A stretch of DNA of 64,000 nt from NCBI GenBank assembly GCA_046347625.1, contig JAXMFU010000003.1:558001-622000 (forward strand), read 5' to 3'. Source of the stretch: CAIMUS01 sp046347625 (GTDB lineage Bacteria; Pseudomonadota; Gammaproteobacteria; Competibacterales; Competibacteraceae). A program made the position numbers and the translations under genes. This document shows positions 16,702 to 26,095 of this stretch, one piece after another. The notes beneath the pieces were generated by a model. That model saw only the letters and a program-made list of their open reading frames with translations. It did not search any database and was not told the origin of the DNA. How positions within the stretch are numbered: position 1 is the stretch's first letter; each line of letters starts with the position of its first letter.

Positions 16702-17733
16702 TCATAGTTTATCCGCTCCCCAGTGGCTCGCTCCTGTACCTCCGATAGTGTCATGTCTTGGCTTCAATTTGATCGAGTCAGTATGGATATCCCTTGAGTA
16801 AGATTGCTTCCAAGCAGAGAGATCTTTTCCTATAACCTTTTCTAATTCTATTATTTCCTGCTCAAATTCTCTTTTAAGCATATAGATAAGTTCCTCTGAT
16901 ATTTCTTTTTCTTTCTTTAAAAGAATACTATTCAGAGCAAACTTAATTTTTTCTTTAACTTTGTCTGGCAAATTCAAGTTAGAATCTCTGGCTATATTAA
17001 AAATTTTCTTGGTAAAGTTTCCTCTATAAACTCGAACATCCTCAGATTTATTGTATACCGTATTTTCTAGCTTCATCTTATAACCATCTACTTGCAAAAA
17101 ATTGCAGATTTTATTCATTAGATGGTAATTATCGTTTTTTAGTTCATCATATAAGCAAATGAAAACATTATCGAAAGCGTTCAAGTAAGCAGAAACTTGC
17201 TCTGTATATCTTGATAAATCTTTATAAAAAAGATCGAGTAGTAAATTATTTTCCTTTTTTCTTCTATCTTCAGCAATTAATCCATCTTCGAAAGATAAAT
17301 TTTCCGGGTCCAGAAACTGATTTCTTACAAAACGGTACTGTGAAATAATTCTTGATACCGGTTCTCTAAGAATTATTAGTATCTTAACTTTTTTCCAATT
17401 TGGATGATAGTCTTTCAAGCTATCGATAACATACTGATAATAATATAAATAAGCTGGACACACTTCACCTACTAGTTGAGATTCACTTGTTTTTTCATAA
17501 TGTGACAAATATTCGATTAGAGTCGTAGGAATTGGGGAGTTCCAATTATATGCAAGTAGTGCTTTATTCGGGTTGCGATTTTGATGCCAAAACTCCAATT
17601 CTTTCCGTTGTGGCAAAAAAATGTCAGGATGATTTTTTAAATAATGATGGATAGAAGTCGTTCCTGCTTTAGCTGCGCCGACAACCAAGAAATCTGGGAA
17701 ATTACCTGTCACATGATTTAACGAAACTTTCAT
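16702..17733 (-). CDS. PAPS-dependent sulfotransferase
   Basis: The enzyme moves a sulfate group from PAPS to a hydroxyl or amino group, probably on the polysaccharide or its lipid precursor. The 5'-phosphosulfate loop FLVVGAAKAGTTSIHHYL is near the N-terminus. The 3'-phosphate-binding segment ILREPVSRIISQYRF is near residue 115. Both are typical of the Sulfotransfer family. The length is normal. I placed the start at the Met preceded by AAGGTG rather than at the first TTG codon. Composition is AT-rich. A sulfated exopolysaccharide would need PAPS synthesis elsewhere in the genome. Confidence 0.85.
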   Translation of the reverse strand: MKVSLNHVTGNFPDFLVVGAAKAGTTSIHHYLKNHPDIFLPQRKELEFWHQNRNPNKALLAYNWNSPIPTTLIEYLSHYEKTSESQLVGEVCPAYLYYYQYVIDSLKDYHPNWKKVKILIILREPVSRIISQYRFVRNQFLDPENLSFEDGLIAEDRRKKENNLLLDLFYKDLSRYTEQVSAYLNAFDNVFICLYDELKNDNYHLMNKICNFLQVDGYKMKLENTVYNKSEDVRVYRGNFTKKIFNIARDSNLNLPDKVKEKIKFALNSILLKKEKEISEELIYMLKREFEQEIIELEKVIGKDLSAWKQSYSRDIHTDSIKLKPRHDTIGGTGASHWGADKL

Positions 17734-17825
17734 AGTTACACCTTGATTAAGAAGTTGAATTTTCCACAATTTATTAAAATATGATGAACCGATAACTCCT
17801 GAAGTTTACCGCTGACGATACCAGC

Positions 17826-17913
17826 TGGCATCCTAAGTACGATGCCACCTGTCTATACTTTTTCCGTGCCGGACCCGAATCATAATTAGCAGAATTTATC
17901 CGGGCCTGGATAA
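17826..17913. other. Two short hairpins between sulfotransferase and GT2 genes
   Basis: TGGCATC (17826-17832) pairs with GATGCCA (17841-17847). Immediately after the stop of the minus-strand GT2 gene, TTATCC (17896-17901) pairs with GGATAA (17908-17913). Neither has a T-run on the minus strand. They may weaken read-through or mark the junction of a transferred block. Confidence 0.25.
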
Positions 17914-18876
17914 TTAGGCTTCCTTGGGACTGTGAACCCCTATCATTATTAAGATCATTCGAGCAAAACTTTTTAAAGATATTAATAATTGTGTAAAGCA
18001 GAAATTTTTAGAAAGCGCCTGCAATTCGTATCGAAATGATTGATAGGAGTTGCCATGATTTGCATTGTAGCGCGAAAGAGAGGAGTAGCCGGAAGCGATA
18101 CGTTTATCTAACAGAGTCTTAGTTTGTGTATCACTTTCGCTCTCACGCAATAAAGTATGGCTATAAATAAACGTAGTCAACATCTTATACCTATCGGTTG
18201 TCATATTATTTATATGCAATCTTCGCAGCTGTCCAACATAATTGATAATTCCAACTTGGCTATAACGGGCTAATTTGTAATAAAAGAAAAAATCTTCACA
18301 TGCTTTCAGATTTGGGTTAAAACTTCCCTCATACTGCAACATGGCTCGTCTTAGCATCAGTGTTCCGATTATACCAAAATTTTCCTTAGCGAGAATCCTG
18401 CACGCGTTATTTAAAACAATTTCTTCATTATCAATATTACTAGCTATAATACTCCAGAGTTGCGGGCATGTTTGAAAGTGAGATTTCTTCCAAGACCCAT
18501 TTTCGTTAAAGTTTCTGTAATCGCAAAAAACTATACCAACATCAGGATGCCGCTGTAAAAAATTGACTTTCTTTGAAATACAATCGGAGGTCATGACATC
18601 ATCACTGTCAAAAAAGCACAGGTACTCACCATTACTATGCAATATTCCTGTATTTCTTGGAATTGCACAGCCTCCACTAGGCTCTTGGTAATAATAGCGT
18701 ACTTTATGTCGATATTTTTTAACTATTTCAGCAGTTTTATCTTTAGATCCATCATCTACGACAATTATTTCAATTTTATCATAAGTTTGAGTGATTATAC
18801 TTTCCAGGCATTCCGCAATGAATTTTTCTGCATTATAAGCAGGCACAATTACCGATACTAACGGCTTATTACCCAT
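17914..18876 (-). CDS. GT2 family glycosyltransferase (AT-rich gene)
   Basis: This is a GT-A enzyme with VSVIVPAYNAEKFIAECL, the nucleotide-binding VVDDGSKDKT, the metal motif CFFDSDDVMTSD and a candidate base in the ACEDFFFYYKL segment. The length of 320 residues is standard. The gene is AT-rich like the sulfotransferase to its left, but the ABC transporter only 24 bp upstream is GC-rich. The boundary of the foreign block therefore falls in that gap. Substrate unknown. Confidence 0.85.
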   Translation of the reverse strand: MGNKPLVSVIVPAYNAEKFIAECLESIITQTYDKIEIIVVDDGSKDKTAEIVKKYRHKVRYYYQEPSGGCAIPRNTGILHSNGEYLCFFDSDDVMTSDCISKKVNFLQRHPDVGIVFCDYRNFNENGSWKKSHFQTCPQLWSIIASNIDNEEIVLNNACRILAKENFGIIGTLMLRRAMLQYEGSFNPNLKACEDFFFYYKLARYSQVGIINYVGQLRRLHINNMTTDRYKMLTTFIYSHTLLRESESDTQTKTLLDKRIASGYSSLSRYNANHGNSYQSFRYELQALSKNFCFTQLLISLKSFARMILIMIGVHSPKEA

Positions 18877-18900
18877 AATATTTCCTCATTTAATGTGAAA

Positions 18901-20715
18901 TTATACTGCCATTTTTACCGCCGCCCGAAACCATTCGGATGATTGTCGTAACTCGTTAAAGGTACCTTGGCGGACGATTTTTCCATGATCGAGCAAATAG
19001 ATCATATTACAGTCTTTGACCGTAGTCAGCCGATGCGCGATCAGGATCACGGTTTTCTTCCGAGACAGTGTTCGGACCGCGTCCATGACGCTCTCCTCAG
19101 TGAGGCCGTCCAGAGCGCTGGTCGCCTCGTCCATGACCAGGATTGCCGGGTCGCGGTAAAGAGCTCGGGCAATCCCAATTCTCTGGCGTTGCCCGCCGCT
19201 CAATCGAACGCCGCGTTCACCGATCTCAGTCTCATAGCCTCGCGGCAGTTCCGTTTCCACAAACTTGGCTAAATTGGCAATGCAGGCCGCATGACGGACA
19301 GCCTCCATGTCGATCTCGTCATCCGGTATGCCGAAGGCGATATTCCGAGCGATGGTATCGTCGGAAATATAGATCTGCTGCGGAACGTAACCCAGGTTCT
19401 GTTGCCAACGCGCCATATTGTCGGGGTTGATCTCCATCCCATCGGCGAGAATTTGACCCTCGGTAGGTGAAAGTAGTCCGAGGATCAGATCAACGGTCGT
19501 GGTCTTGCCGCAGCCGGTCGGTCCGACCAGACCGACAGAGGTATTCGGCTCGATCACAAGGTTGAGCCTGTGAAGCGCGGGCTTGGATGTGCTTTCGTAC
19601 CAGAAGGATACGTTACGCAACTCAAGGCTCCGCTGGAAGGGCAAGGGAATGGCATTCGAGGCGGCGGCAAGCTTTACCTCGGGATCGCTGGTTTCGCCAA
19701 ATCCGGGCGCGAGGTCTTGATGGAGCAACTCAAGAGCCGGCACACCCTGACGCAAGTGAGCGAACGCAGCGAACAGTTGCTGCAGCGCCGGCATGAGCCG
19801 ATAGCCCGCGAATGCGTAAAGGGCCAGCAGCGGCACCATATTTGCGGCCTCTCGCCCCTTGCCAAGCAGGTACAGCACGACCAGCAGGATGCCCCCGAAC
19901 GCGACGATCTCCAGCGCATAGCGCGGCATTTCGGAGATGATGCCCGCCGTCACGTTGTTGCTCGCATGGAGCTTGGCGTACTTGGAGAAGCGGCCCAGGA
20001 AGGTCAGCTCGCGGCCGAGGACCTTCAGATCCTTGATACCGCTCAGTCCTTCGCCCGCCGCCTTGTACTTCTGAGCATTGGCGTTGACCTGCTGGCGACC
20101 AATTACCGTCAGGCGCCGCCGTGCTGTTAGGTAGACGGTACCATACACGCCGCCGAGTATCGTGGCGATGGCCACCGCGATGAATGGATCCACAGCCACC
20201 AGCAGGGCCAGGATGACGATGGTGACCAGTGAACTGGAGGTCACGACCGTAGCCGGACTCACGATACCGACCACGACGTTGCGCGCCTCTTCCAGGACAT
20301 TCTTGCCCAGTTCCGCCGTGTTGCGGTTCAGAAAGAATGAGTAGGGCCGCGCCATGTACCGTGCCAGCAGCCGGCGAGCCAGCACATAGTTGAGCTGATT
20401 GTGATAGCGCAGCGTCAACCAGAAGCTTGCCGCTTTGATCAGATTGCCGATCACGAGCAACCCCAGCACGACCAATCCGAGGAAAGTCAGGAAGGCTCGA
20501 TCGCTTTGGAACTCGAACGCCCGGAATACGGCATCGAGCCACCGATTGGTGTGGATGACCTCCGGATTGGTCACCACGGACATGAACGGCATGATGGAGG
20601 CGACGCCCGCCACCTCGACGGTCGCCACCACCACCAAGACCGCCAACAGCCAATAGAGTTGGATCCGGTCCCGGCAGCTCAGCAGATTGGATAGCTTGCG
20701 GATAACAGAAGGCAT
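18901..20715 (-). CDS. PglK-like ABC transporter (lipid-linked glycan flippase)
   Basis: This is an ABC half-transporter with the permease and ATPase fused. Five to six membrane helices span about residues 20-300 (starting LYWLLAVLVVVATVEVAGVA). The ATPase domain runs from about 362 to 600, with Walker A GPTGCGKTTT (398-407), the signature LSGGQRQRIGIARAL and Walker B ILVMDEATSALD. The N-terminal EVAGVASIMPFMSV pattern is closest to PglK/WlaB, the homodimeric flippase for lipid-linked oligosaccharides. No Wzx flippase is present, so this is the best candidate for moving the undecaprenyl-linked repeat unit across the inner membrane. An MsbA-like lipid exporter is the alternative. Confidence 0.83.
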   Translation of the reverse strand: MPSVIRKLSNLLSCRDRIQLYWLLAVLVVVATVEVAGVASIMPFMSVVTNPEVIHTNRWLDAVFRAFEFQSDRAFLTFLGLVVLGLLVIGNLIKAASFWLTLRYHNQLNYVLARRLLARYMARPYSFFLNRNTAELGKNVLEEARNVVVGIVSPATVVTSSSLVTIVILALLVAVDPFIAVAIATILGGVYGTVYLTARRRLTVIGRQQVNANAQKYKAAGEGLSGIKDLKVLGRELTFLGRFSKYAKLHASNNVTAGIISEMPRYALEIVAFGGILLVVLYLLGKGREAANMVPLLALYAFAGYRLMPALQQLFAAFAHLRQGVPALELLHQDLAPGFGETSDPEVKLAAASNAIPLPFQRSLELRNVSFWYESTSKPALHRLNLVIEPNTSVGLVGPTGCGKTTTVDLILGLLSPTEGQILADGMEINPDNMARWQQNLGYVPQQIYISDDTIARNIAFGIPDDEIDMEAVRHAACIANLAKFVETELPRGYETEIGERGVRLSGGQRQRIGIARALYRDPAILVMDEATSALDGLTEESVMDAVRTLSRKKTVILIAHRLTTVKDCNMIYLLDHGKIVRQGTFNELRQSSEWFRAAVKMAV

Positions 20716-20818
20716 CGGGTATATGTTACTTCTAAGTGGTTAATGGTCAGACTCCAGACCCTCGACCGGGCGGAGTATCGAATTTGGCGATATAACATCG
20801 AAGACAACCATACTATGA

Positions 20819-21706
20819 CTATACACGCAGGATGGCTTGCACAATTGCCTTCCAGGCAGGTAGGTAGTCAGGCTTATAACGAAGAGCGCGCGCATATAAT
20901 CTCAAAGCCGGACCAATCTGTTGCTCAGCATGCCGCGAGCATTGCCCGAAACCGACATAAGTATGAGCCCAAGCCTCGTTCTCTATTTTCTTATCCACCA
21001 CTCCCGGAAAGTCTTCAAGAAATTTTTTCATTATCTTGATCCCGTTTAAGTAGATATTACGATAATTCCTGTAAGTCATCTGACCCGGCCAGACACGATA
21101 GTAAAGTAATATCTTATCCACGTAATCAAATTCGTACTTTGTGGAGAGCCTAAGCCAAAGGTCGTAGTCATTACCCCATTTTAAATTCTCATTAAAACCA
21201 CCTAGGTGTTCAAAGCATTCTTTTTTTACAATGCCGGTACTGAACCCAACAGCATTATATATCAGCAGCAAATTGGTAATATATCCTCGAAAAAGCTTCA
21301 TGTTCGAACGGTTAAGTTGTGTTCCGTTCTCATCAATATAAACAAACCTGGAGTAAACAACGCCAAGTTTTTTCGACTTCGAGAAAAGCGGAATCTGCAA
21401 TTCAAGTTTTTCCGTAGCCCACATATCGTCAGCGTCAAGGAAGGCAATATACTCGCCCCTTGACTCACGAATGCCATAATTCAATGCAGCGGCCTGTCCC
21501 TTGTTGTCCTGTCGCAAATATCTAACCCGAGGATCATCGAGGAAGGGTTTTACAACCTCGCAGGTATTATCGGTCGAACCGTCATCAACTATGAGCAATT
21601 CAATGTTTTCATACGTCTGTGCCAGCACAGATTGCATGGCCAGCGGTAAATATTGCGCCATATTGTATGTTGCCGTGACGACACTGATTAAAGAGTTTTT
21701 AAGCAC
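20819..21706 (-). CDS. GT2 family glycosyltransferase
   Basis: The sequence has ISVVTATYNMAQYLPLAM, the nucleotide-binding VDDGSTDNT, the metal motif FLDADDMWA and a WGNDYDLWLRL segment with the likely catalytic base. The C-terminal part (YVGFGQCSRHAEQ to the end) is helical and resembles the tails of other EPS glycosyltransferases. Length and layout are standard. It is separated by about 100 bp from the ABC transporter and 70 bp from the CapK-like gene, so it is probably in the same transcript. Sugar specificity is unknown. Confidence 0.85.
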   Translation of the reverse strand: MLKNSLISVVTATYNMAQYLPLAMQSVLAQTYENIELLIVDDGSTDNTCEVVKPFLDDPRVRYLRQDNKGQAAALNYGIRESRGEYIAFLDADDMWATEKLELQIPLFSKSKKLGVVYSRFVYIDENGTQLNRSNMKLFRGYITNLLLIYNAVGFSTGIVKKECFEHLGGFNENLKWGNDYDLWLRLSTKYEFDYVDKILLYYRVWPGQMTYRNYRNIYLNGIKIMKKFLEDFPGVVDKKIENEAWAHTYVGFGQCSRHAEQQIGPALRLYARALRYKPDYLPAWKAIVQAILRV

Positions 21707-21776
21707 TCTCGTTCCCCATAAAACTCGATGATACTGGCTTTCCGGCGATTAGTGATTCGACGAAAAAGCGAAAAGC

Positions 21777-23120
21777 CTACACAGTACAAATGGCGAAGCG
21801 GTGTTTACCCGAGCGGGTCTGGTCCAGGGCGGCAGGATACTCTATGTCCACGATCACTTCCCGGCCGAAAACCGCCTGTAATTCATGTCGCAGCCTGCGC
21901 TCCGACACGCTGTCGAAATGGTTATCCTTGATCACTTTGGCGCGGACCTGGCGGAGATCATCTTGAACCAGTTGCATCTGCTCGATTCCCGGTATTGCTG
22001 TCAAAGTCCGTTCGACCAAGGAGACGCCCGCCACTAGAGATCCATCCGGTCGCTTGAGGAAATCGGCTTGTCTTCCGGTAACTCTTTCCATCAGCGGCAG
22101 GCCACGACTGCAGGCGCATTGTCGATTACTGAACACTCCCCTGTCCTCGACCCGATAGCGGATCAATGGCATTCCCCGATTGACAAGATCGGTCACAACA
22201 ATATCGGCTTCCTCGCCGGGTGCGGCAGCAGTACCGTCGTCCCGCAGAAATTCCACGATGAGATGATCTGCATTCAGATGGAGACCATCATGCTGCTCGC
22301 ACTCACAGGCAATCAGCCCGACTTCCTCACAACCATAACGGTTGGTGACCCGGCAGGCGAATACCTCTTCGATGACCTTCCGTTCGGGTTCGAGCAACAT
22401 CATGGAGGTCGTAATAATGCCCTGTGGACGCAAGTCCTCGATCCCGCTACGCCGTAGGTAGGTCGCCAGAATGTAGATAGAGTGGGCATGTCCGAACAGA
22501 ACACGTGGCTTTTCCCGCCGCCAGTCCGCTATAAAGCGCTGCACACTGTTCTCGTCGATATTGATCGTATCCAGGGCGATGATGCGATCGAGCAGTAGAT
22601 TACGGAGTTTCTGCTTCAAGGTATGCGCTACAGGAGGGTTACCCCATACCGCCGCGACCTTTATTCCAATATCCCAACCGGCCCAGCGGTCGCTGCGCAT
22701 GGCGGCGGCATTGCGTATCTCCTGGCAGCGTTTATCGAAATAAAGCTTTAAAGCAATGCCGGTGGATCCTCCGGTTTTTGCCGTCGCCAGTTCTTCCCGC
22801 TGAAATTCACAAGATAGCAACTCATCCCCATGCTGACGGATAGCCTGTTTGGATAGAAGCGGCAGGCGCTGGAAATCGTCCCAGTTGCGGAGCACACCAT
22901 CGAACCCGGCATGGACAAATTGCTTCTGGTAGTAAGCGCAATGTTTGAAGGCATACTCCGCCATTTTTCGGACGCCCTCCCATTGCCGTTGGCGAAGCAG
23001 TTCCGGGCTCAGCCATTGGCTGGCGGATAGCTCCCGTAGATAGTGCCGACGGCGGGATCCATTCTTAATTTCCGTTATGGGAAATAATACATGCTTCGAG
23101 AGCCATGTCAGCATCATCAC
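21777..23120 (-). CDS. CapK/PaaK-like adenylate-forming enzyme
   Basis: This belongs to the phenylacetate-CoA-ligase/coenzyme-F390-synthetase branch of adenylate-forming enzymes, often called CapK in capsule loci. Visible features are the AKTGGSTGIALKLYFD phosphate loop, TNRYGCEEVGLIACEC (adenine-binding region), and VVTDLVNRGMPLIRYRVEDRG ahead of the C-terminal domain. It probably activates a carboxylic acid that one of the two downstream GNAT-type enzymes then attaches to an amino sugar. The gene is followed on the same strand by a GNAT gene and a FemAB-like gene, which makes an acyl-transfer group. The substrate acid is not known. Confidence 0.78.
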   Translation of the reverse strand: MMMLTWLSKHVLFPITEIKNGSRRRHYLRELSASQWLSPELLRQRQWEGVRKMAEYAFKHCAYYQKQFVHAGFDGVLRNWDDFQRLPLLSKQAIRQHGDELLSCEFQREELATAKTGGSTGIALKLYFDKRCQEIRNAAAMRSDRWAGWDIGIKVAAVWGNPPVAHTLKQKLRNLLLDRIIALDTINIDENSVQRFIADWRREKPRVLFGHAHSIYILATYLRRSGIEDLRPQGIITTSMMLLEPERKVIEEVFACRVTNRYGCEEVGLIACECEQHDGLHLNADHLIVEFLRDDGTAAAPGEEADIVVTDLVNRGMPLIRYRVEDRGVFSNRQCACSRGLPLMERVTGRQADFLKRPDGSLVAGVSLVERTLTAIPGIEQMQLVQDDLRQVRAKVIKDNHFDSVSERRLRHELQAVFGREVIVDIEYPAALDQTRSGKHRFAICTV

Positions 23121-23184
23121 GTCCTCTTCGATCAGGCGATGCCCGGCTCGGAGCCTGGGCAGTGCGCGATAGTGGCTGAATTGG

Positions 23185-23814
23185 TCAAACCGAGTTCGAT
23201 CGGATGCTTGGAATCTCAGTCAGAAATTGTTTCCCGAAAAACTCGAGATAACGGAACTGGCTGATGAGCCGGTAACCCAGCCTATAATGAGCATCCGCCC
23301 AGGCGATATTGTCATAGGCAACATGCGCAATTAGACAGTGCCGGTTTTCTCTTTTCATAATGTCTATAGCCGCCTGAATCATCGCGCGCCATATTCCGCG
23401 GTTGCGATGCGATTCTGCTACGAAGCCATCGTAGCAATAGAGTGCACCGGACGGAATATCAAAGCTATACCAGTAGCGCTCCTCGACGTGTTTGGGCCTT
23501 GCCGAAAACCACTCGTAACCGACCACCCGATCGCCATCGAAGGCAGCGACACAGTACTCGCCTAAAGCGAATCGGCGCAGAAATAAGGCCCGTTTGTCTA
23601 CGCAACCGGTGAGTGCTTCGATGTCTTCAGGGCCAACCAATCGAATCTGTCCCATGCTTGGTGATGGGTTCCCAAAATCGGGATAGCCATCCAACTGGAT
23701 GCGCAAAAACCGTTCGGTCTTGATCGGCTGGCCGGGAATCCGCGCCAGTACCGCCTGTAGCCAGGCGGACGGCCCTTTCCTTGCTAAGTTCTGTAAGCGG
23801 TGCAGATAGCTCAT
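23185..23814 (-). CDS. GNAT-family N-acetyltransferase
   Basis: The C-terminal two thirds carry a GNAT fold. GDRVVGYEWF is strand 4, DGFVAESHRNRGIWRAM is the acetyl-CoA-binding motif A, and AHYRLGYRLISQFRYLEFFG is the end of the fold. The 60 residues before it are not conserved in the family. It could acylate an amino sugar made by the DegT enzyme. The start ATG overlaps the stop codon of the FemAB-like gene by four bases (ATGA), so translation is coupled. Substrate not determined. Confidence 0.8.
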   Translation of the reverse strand: MSYLHRLQNLARKGPSAWLQAVLARIPGQPIKTERFLRIQLDGYPDFGNPSPSMGQIRLVGPEDIEALTGCVDKRALFLRRFALGEYCVAAFDGDRVVGYEWFSARPKHVEERYWYSFDIPSGALYCYDGFVAESHRNRGIWRAMIQAAIDIMKRENRHCLIAHVAYDNIAWADAHYRLGYRLISQFRYLEFFGKQFLTEIPSIRSNSV

Positions 23815-24932
23815 TTCGATGCAGAAATTGGGTAAAGCTGCTTGATATAAGGTGCAACGGCATGGCGCAGACGATAGCTCTGCTTGACCATCAGGCCGTT
23901 AAAGGTCGTGTTGTATAAGTTCACGTTGAGGAGATTGCGCTGTCGATCCGTCCACAAACTCTTGTGATGGCCGCCGCCACGGAGCAGGTCGAATTCGCTG
24001 ATTCCGGCTTCACAGGCTTCCCGGATCAGCTCGTACATCAGAATCGTGCCTACACTGCGCTTCTCCCACTCCGGGTCCAACCCCTGTTGATAACCGAAGA
24101 AGCGACCACCGTACTCGAAGCAGTAATTGGCGGCGATGGCCTGTTCCCCGGCTCGCAGGAAATACAGGCGGAGCCGGCCCAAGCGGTGGAATGTGGTGGC
24201 AATGTCCTCATGAAAGCGGATGAGCGCCTCGCCCTGAAAGGAGGTCCTGGCTCCCTTGCTGGCGGCCCGCTCCGCATGCAGGCGAAACAACTCGCGCACC
24301 CCGTTTGGAAGCCGCGTCGGTTGGTAGCGTTCACAGCGCACGTCCATCTTTTCGTATAGCACTCGCCGTAAGCGATTAAGATCGCGTCGCTTGTCACCCG
24401 GCAAGTGTTTCTGGTATTCGCTGAAACTGCCGGGAAGCGTGATCCAGGGGGCGCTCGACACCCAGCGGATATCGGTATTGCTCTGCGCACGCCGGGCGCG
24501 TACCCACCTGACCAGATGGCCATCGTCCGGGAGATGAGACAAGTGCAGCACATCCCAGGCACAAAAATCGTTCTGTAGATAATCCCAAACCGTATCGAGA
24601 CAAGCCTCGACGTCTGCCGGCGCACAGATGATATCGAGATGATCGGAGCCTAACTCCTGACTGCCGCAGTAGGTCAAGGCCCGCCCGGCCAGCACGGCAT
24701 CTTCGATAATCAGGCGCCGCAGGGCAAGCGGAAGAATACCCACAAGGTCGGCACCCCGAGAGATGAAAAGCATGACCGGCTCATAGTAATGGCCGAAATG
24801 CCGCCACCAGGCCTCGATCCACTCCCAGGTGCAGAACACCGAAGGCCGGCTCATGGCCTGAACCAGCCTGTTCCATTCCGCCCGGCTTTGCTCGAAGTGC
24901 CGGCGATCCACGCGTTCGACGCTCAGATTCAT
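23811..24932 (-). CDS. FemAB/CelD-like (BioF2) acyltransferase
   Basis: This is a double-GNAT-fold protein of the BioF2-like/CelD group found in exopolysaccharide and cellulose loci. Typical stretches are FCTWEWIEAWWRHFG, GILPLALRR, the GDKRRDLNRLRR helix, YFLRAGEQAIAANYCFEYG and DLLRGGGHHKSLWTD near the end. FemAB relatives use aminoacyl-tRNA, while the CelD group is thought to transfer acyl groups. Both ends overlap neighbours by four bases (ATGA), with the GNAT gene downstream and the GT4 gene upstream. The three genes therefore form one tightly coupled unit. I infer a role in N-acylating a sugar of the polymer. Confidence 0.78.
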   Translation of the reverse strand: MNLSVERVDRRHFEQSRAEWNRLVQAMSRPSVFCTWEWIEAWWRHFGHYYEPVMLFISRGADLVGILPLALRRLIIEDAVLAGRALTYCGSQELGSDHLDIICAPADVEACLDTVWDYLQNDFCAWDVLHLSHLPDDGHLVRWVRARRAQSNTDIRWVSSAPWITLPGSFSEYQKHLPGDKRRDLNRLRRVLYEKMDVRCERYQPTRLPNGVRELFRLHAERAASKGARTSFQGEALIRFHEDIATTFHRLGRLRLYFLRAGEQAIAANYCFEYGGRFFGYQQGLDPEWEKRSVGTILMYELIREACEAGISEFDLLRGGGHHKSLWTDRQRNLLNVNLYNTTFNGLMVKQSYRLRHAVAPYIKQLYPISASK

Positions 24933-26056
24933 GGCTTAGCTCCACCCCGGCCGAGTTCCATATAAGTCGCGATATGAGCCGATACCATCCGTTCGACCGT
25001 CAGCTTTTCCACGGTCTCGTGTGCCCGATTGCCAAGGGTCTGCGCCAGCGATCGGTCTTTCAGCAAGGTCGTGATCCGTGTCGCGAGTGTCGCTACATCC
25101 CCAACTTTCACCAGAAAACCGTTTTCACCATCGACGACCAATTCGCTGTTTCCCCCGACACGGGTACATACCGGTGGCACCCCACAGGCCATATATTCGA
25201 TCAGTGCGTTCGAAAAACCTTCCGATTCCGAGCACAGGACGCCGACCTGGAAGTGCTTCACGACGGGTATTACATCACCCACGCTACCGATAAAATGCAC
25301 CCACCGATCCAGACCGAGTTCTGTCGCCAGTTCTCGCAGTTGCGGCTGCAAAGGTCCTTTACCGACCAGCACCAAGTGGGCATCCGCCTGCGCTCGATGC
25401 ACCTTCACAAAAGCCCTCAGCAGATCGTCATGCCGTTTAACGGCACTCAGGTTGGCGACAATCCCTACGATAGGATCGTTCCGGCCGATGCCGAGCCGTT
25501 CCCGCAAATGGATATCCGCCGGCTGGGCCGAGCGATGTATCTCGTAGCCGTTATAGATCACTGCCATTTTTGTACGCCAAAACCATTCACACCTCCTGAC
25601 CCAGTCCGCGACGGCTTTGCTGTTGGCGATAACGCCATCGACGAACCGATTTGCCAGCCGTAACAGCAGCAGTAACGGGCGGGTGTACCAGAAACCCATA
25701 TCGCGCCGCGAGACCACGACCCGACAGCCCGCCAGCTTGGCGAATAAGGGAACGAGGATAGCGGCATCATTGAAGAAAACGTGCACGAGTTTGATGTTTT
25801 CCCGGCGCAGTCTGCGCATCAGCTTCAGCATGCGGATTACTGTCCGCAGCGAGAAAATTCGGTAAATATTGAGATTAACTATGGGACAAATAAATGCCGG
25901 TGTATTGCGGGTAAATTCGGTCGGTTGCAGTACCGCAAGTTGCGGCTCATAGCCCCGAGCGGCAAGACCGCGGATCAAAGCCAGCAATTGGCCCTCCGTT
26001 CCGCCACAAGCGCCATAGTAATAATCGATAACGAATAGAATCTTTTTTGAAACCAT
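24929..26056 (-). CDS. GT4 family glycosyltransferase
   Basis: This is a GT-B enzyme. It opens KKILFVIDYYYGACGGTEGQ, has the linker VIYNGYEIHRS, the C-domain strand IVGIVANLSAVKRHDDLLRA and the donor site SESEGFSNALIEYMACGVP. The length is normal and the gene is GC-rich. Its stop overlaps the start of the FemAB-like gene by four bases. It may transfer the amino sugar that the coupled acyltransferases modify, an inference from gene order only. Confidence 0.87.
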   Translation of the reverse strand: MVSKKILFVIDYYYGACGGTEGQLLALIRGLAARGYEPQLAVLQPTEFTRNTPAFICPIVNLNIYRIFSLRTVIRMLKLMRRLRRENIKLVHVFFNDAAILVPLFAKLAGCRVVVSRRDMGFWYTRPLLLLLRLANRFVDGVIANSKAVADWVRRCEWFWRTKMAVIYNGYEIHRSAQPADIHLRERLGIGRNDPIVGIVANLSAVKRHDDLLRAFVKVHRAQADAHLVLVGKGPLQPQLRELATELGLDRWVHFIGSVGDVIPVVKHFQVGVLCSESEGFSNALIEYMACGVPPVCTRVGGNSELVVDGENGFLVKVGDVATLATRITTLLKDRSLAQTLGNRAHETVEKLTVERMVSAHIATYMELGRGGAKP

Positions 26057-26095
26057 CGGCCGAATGAAATCGCCGGTTTTATCTGAAACCAGCAG

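Noticed and set aside
19570..20130. 186-codon plus-strand frame inside the ABC transporter gene
   Set aside because: Antisense shadow; the ABC transporter motifs are unambiguous on the minus strand.
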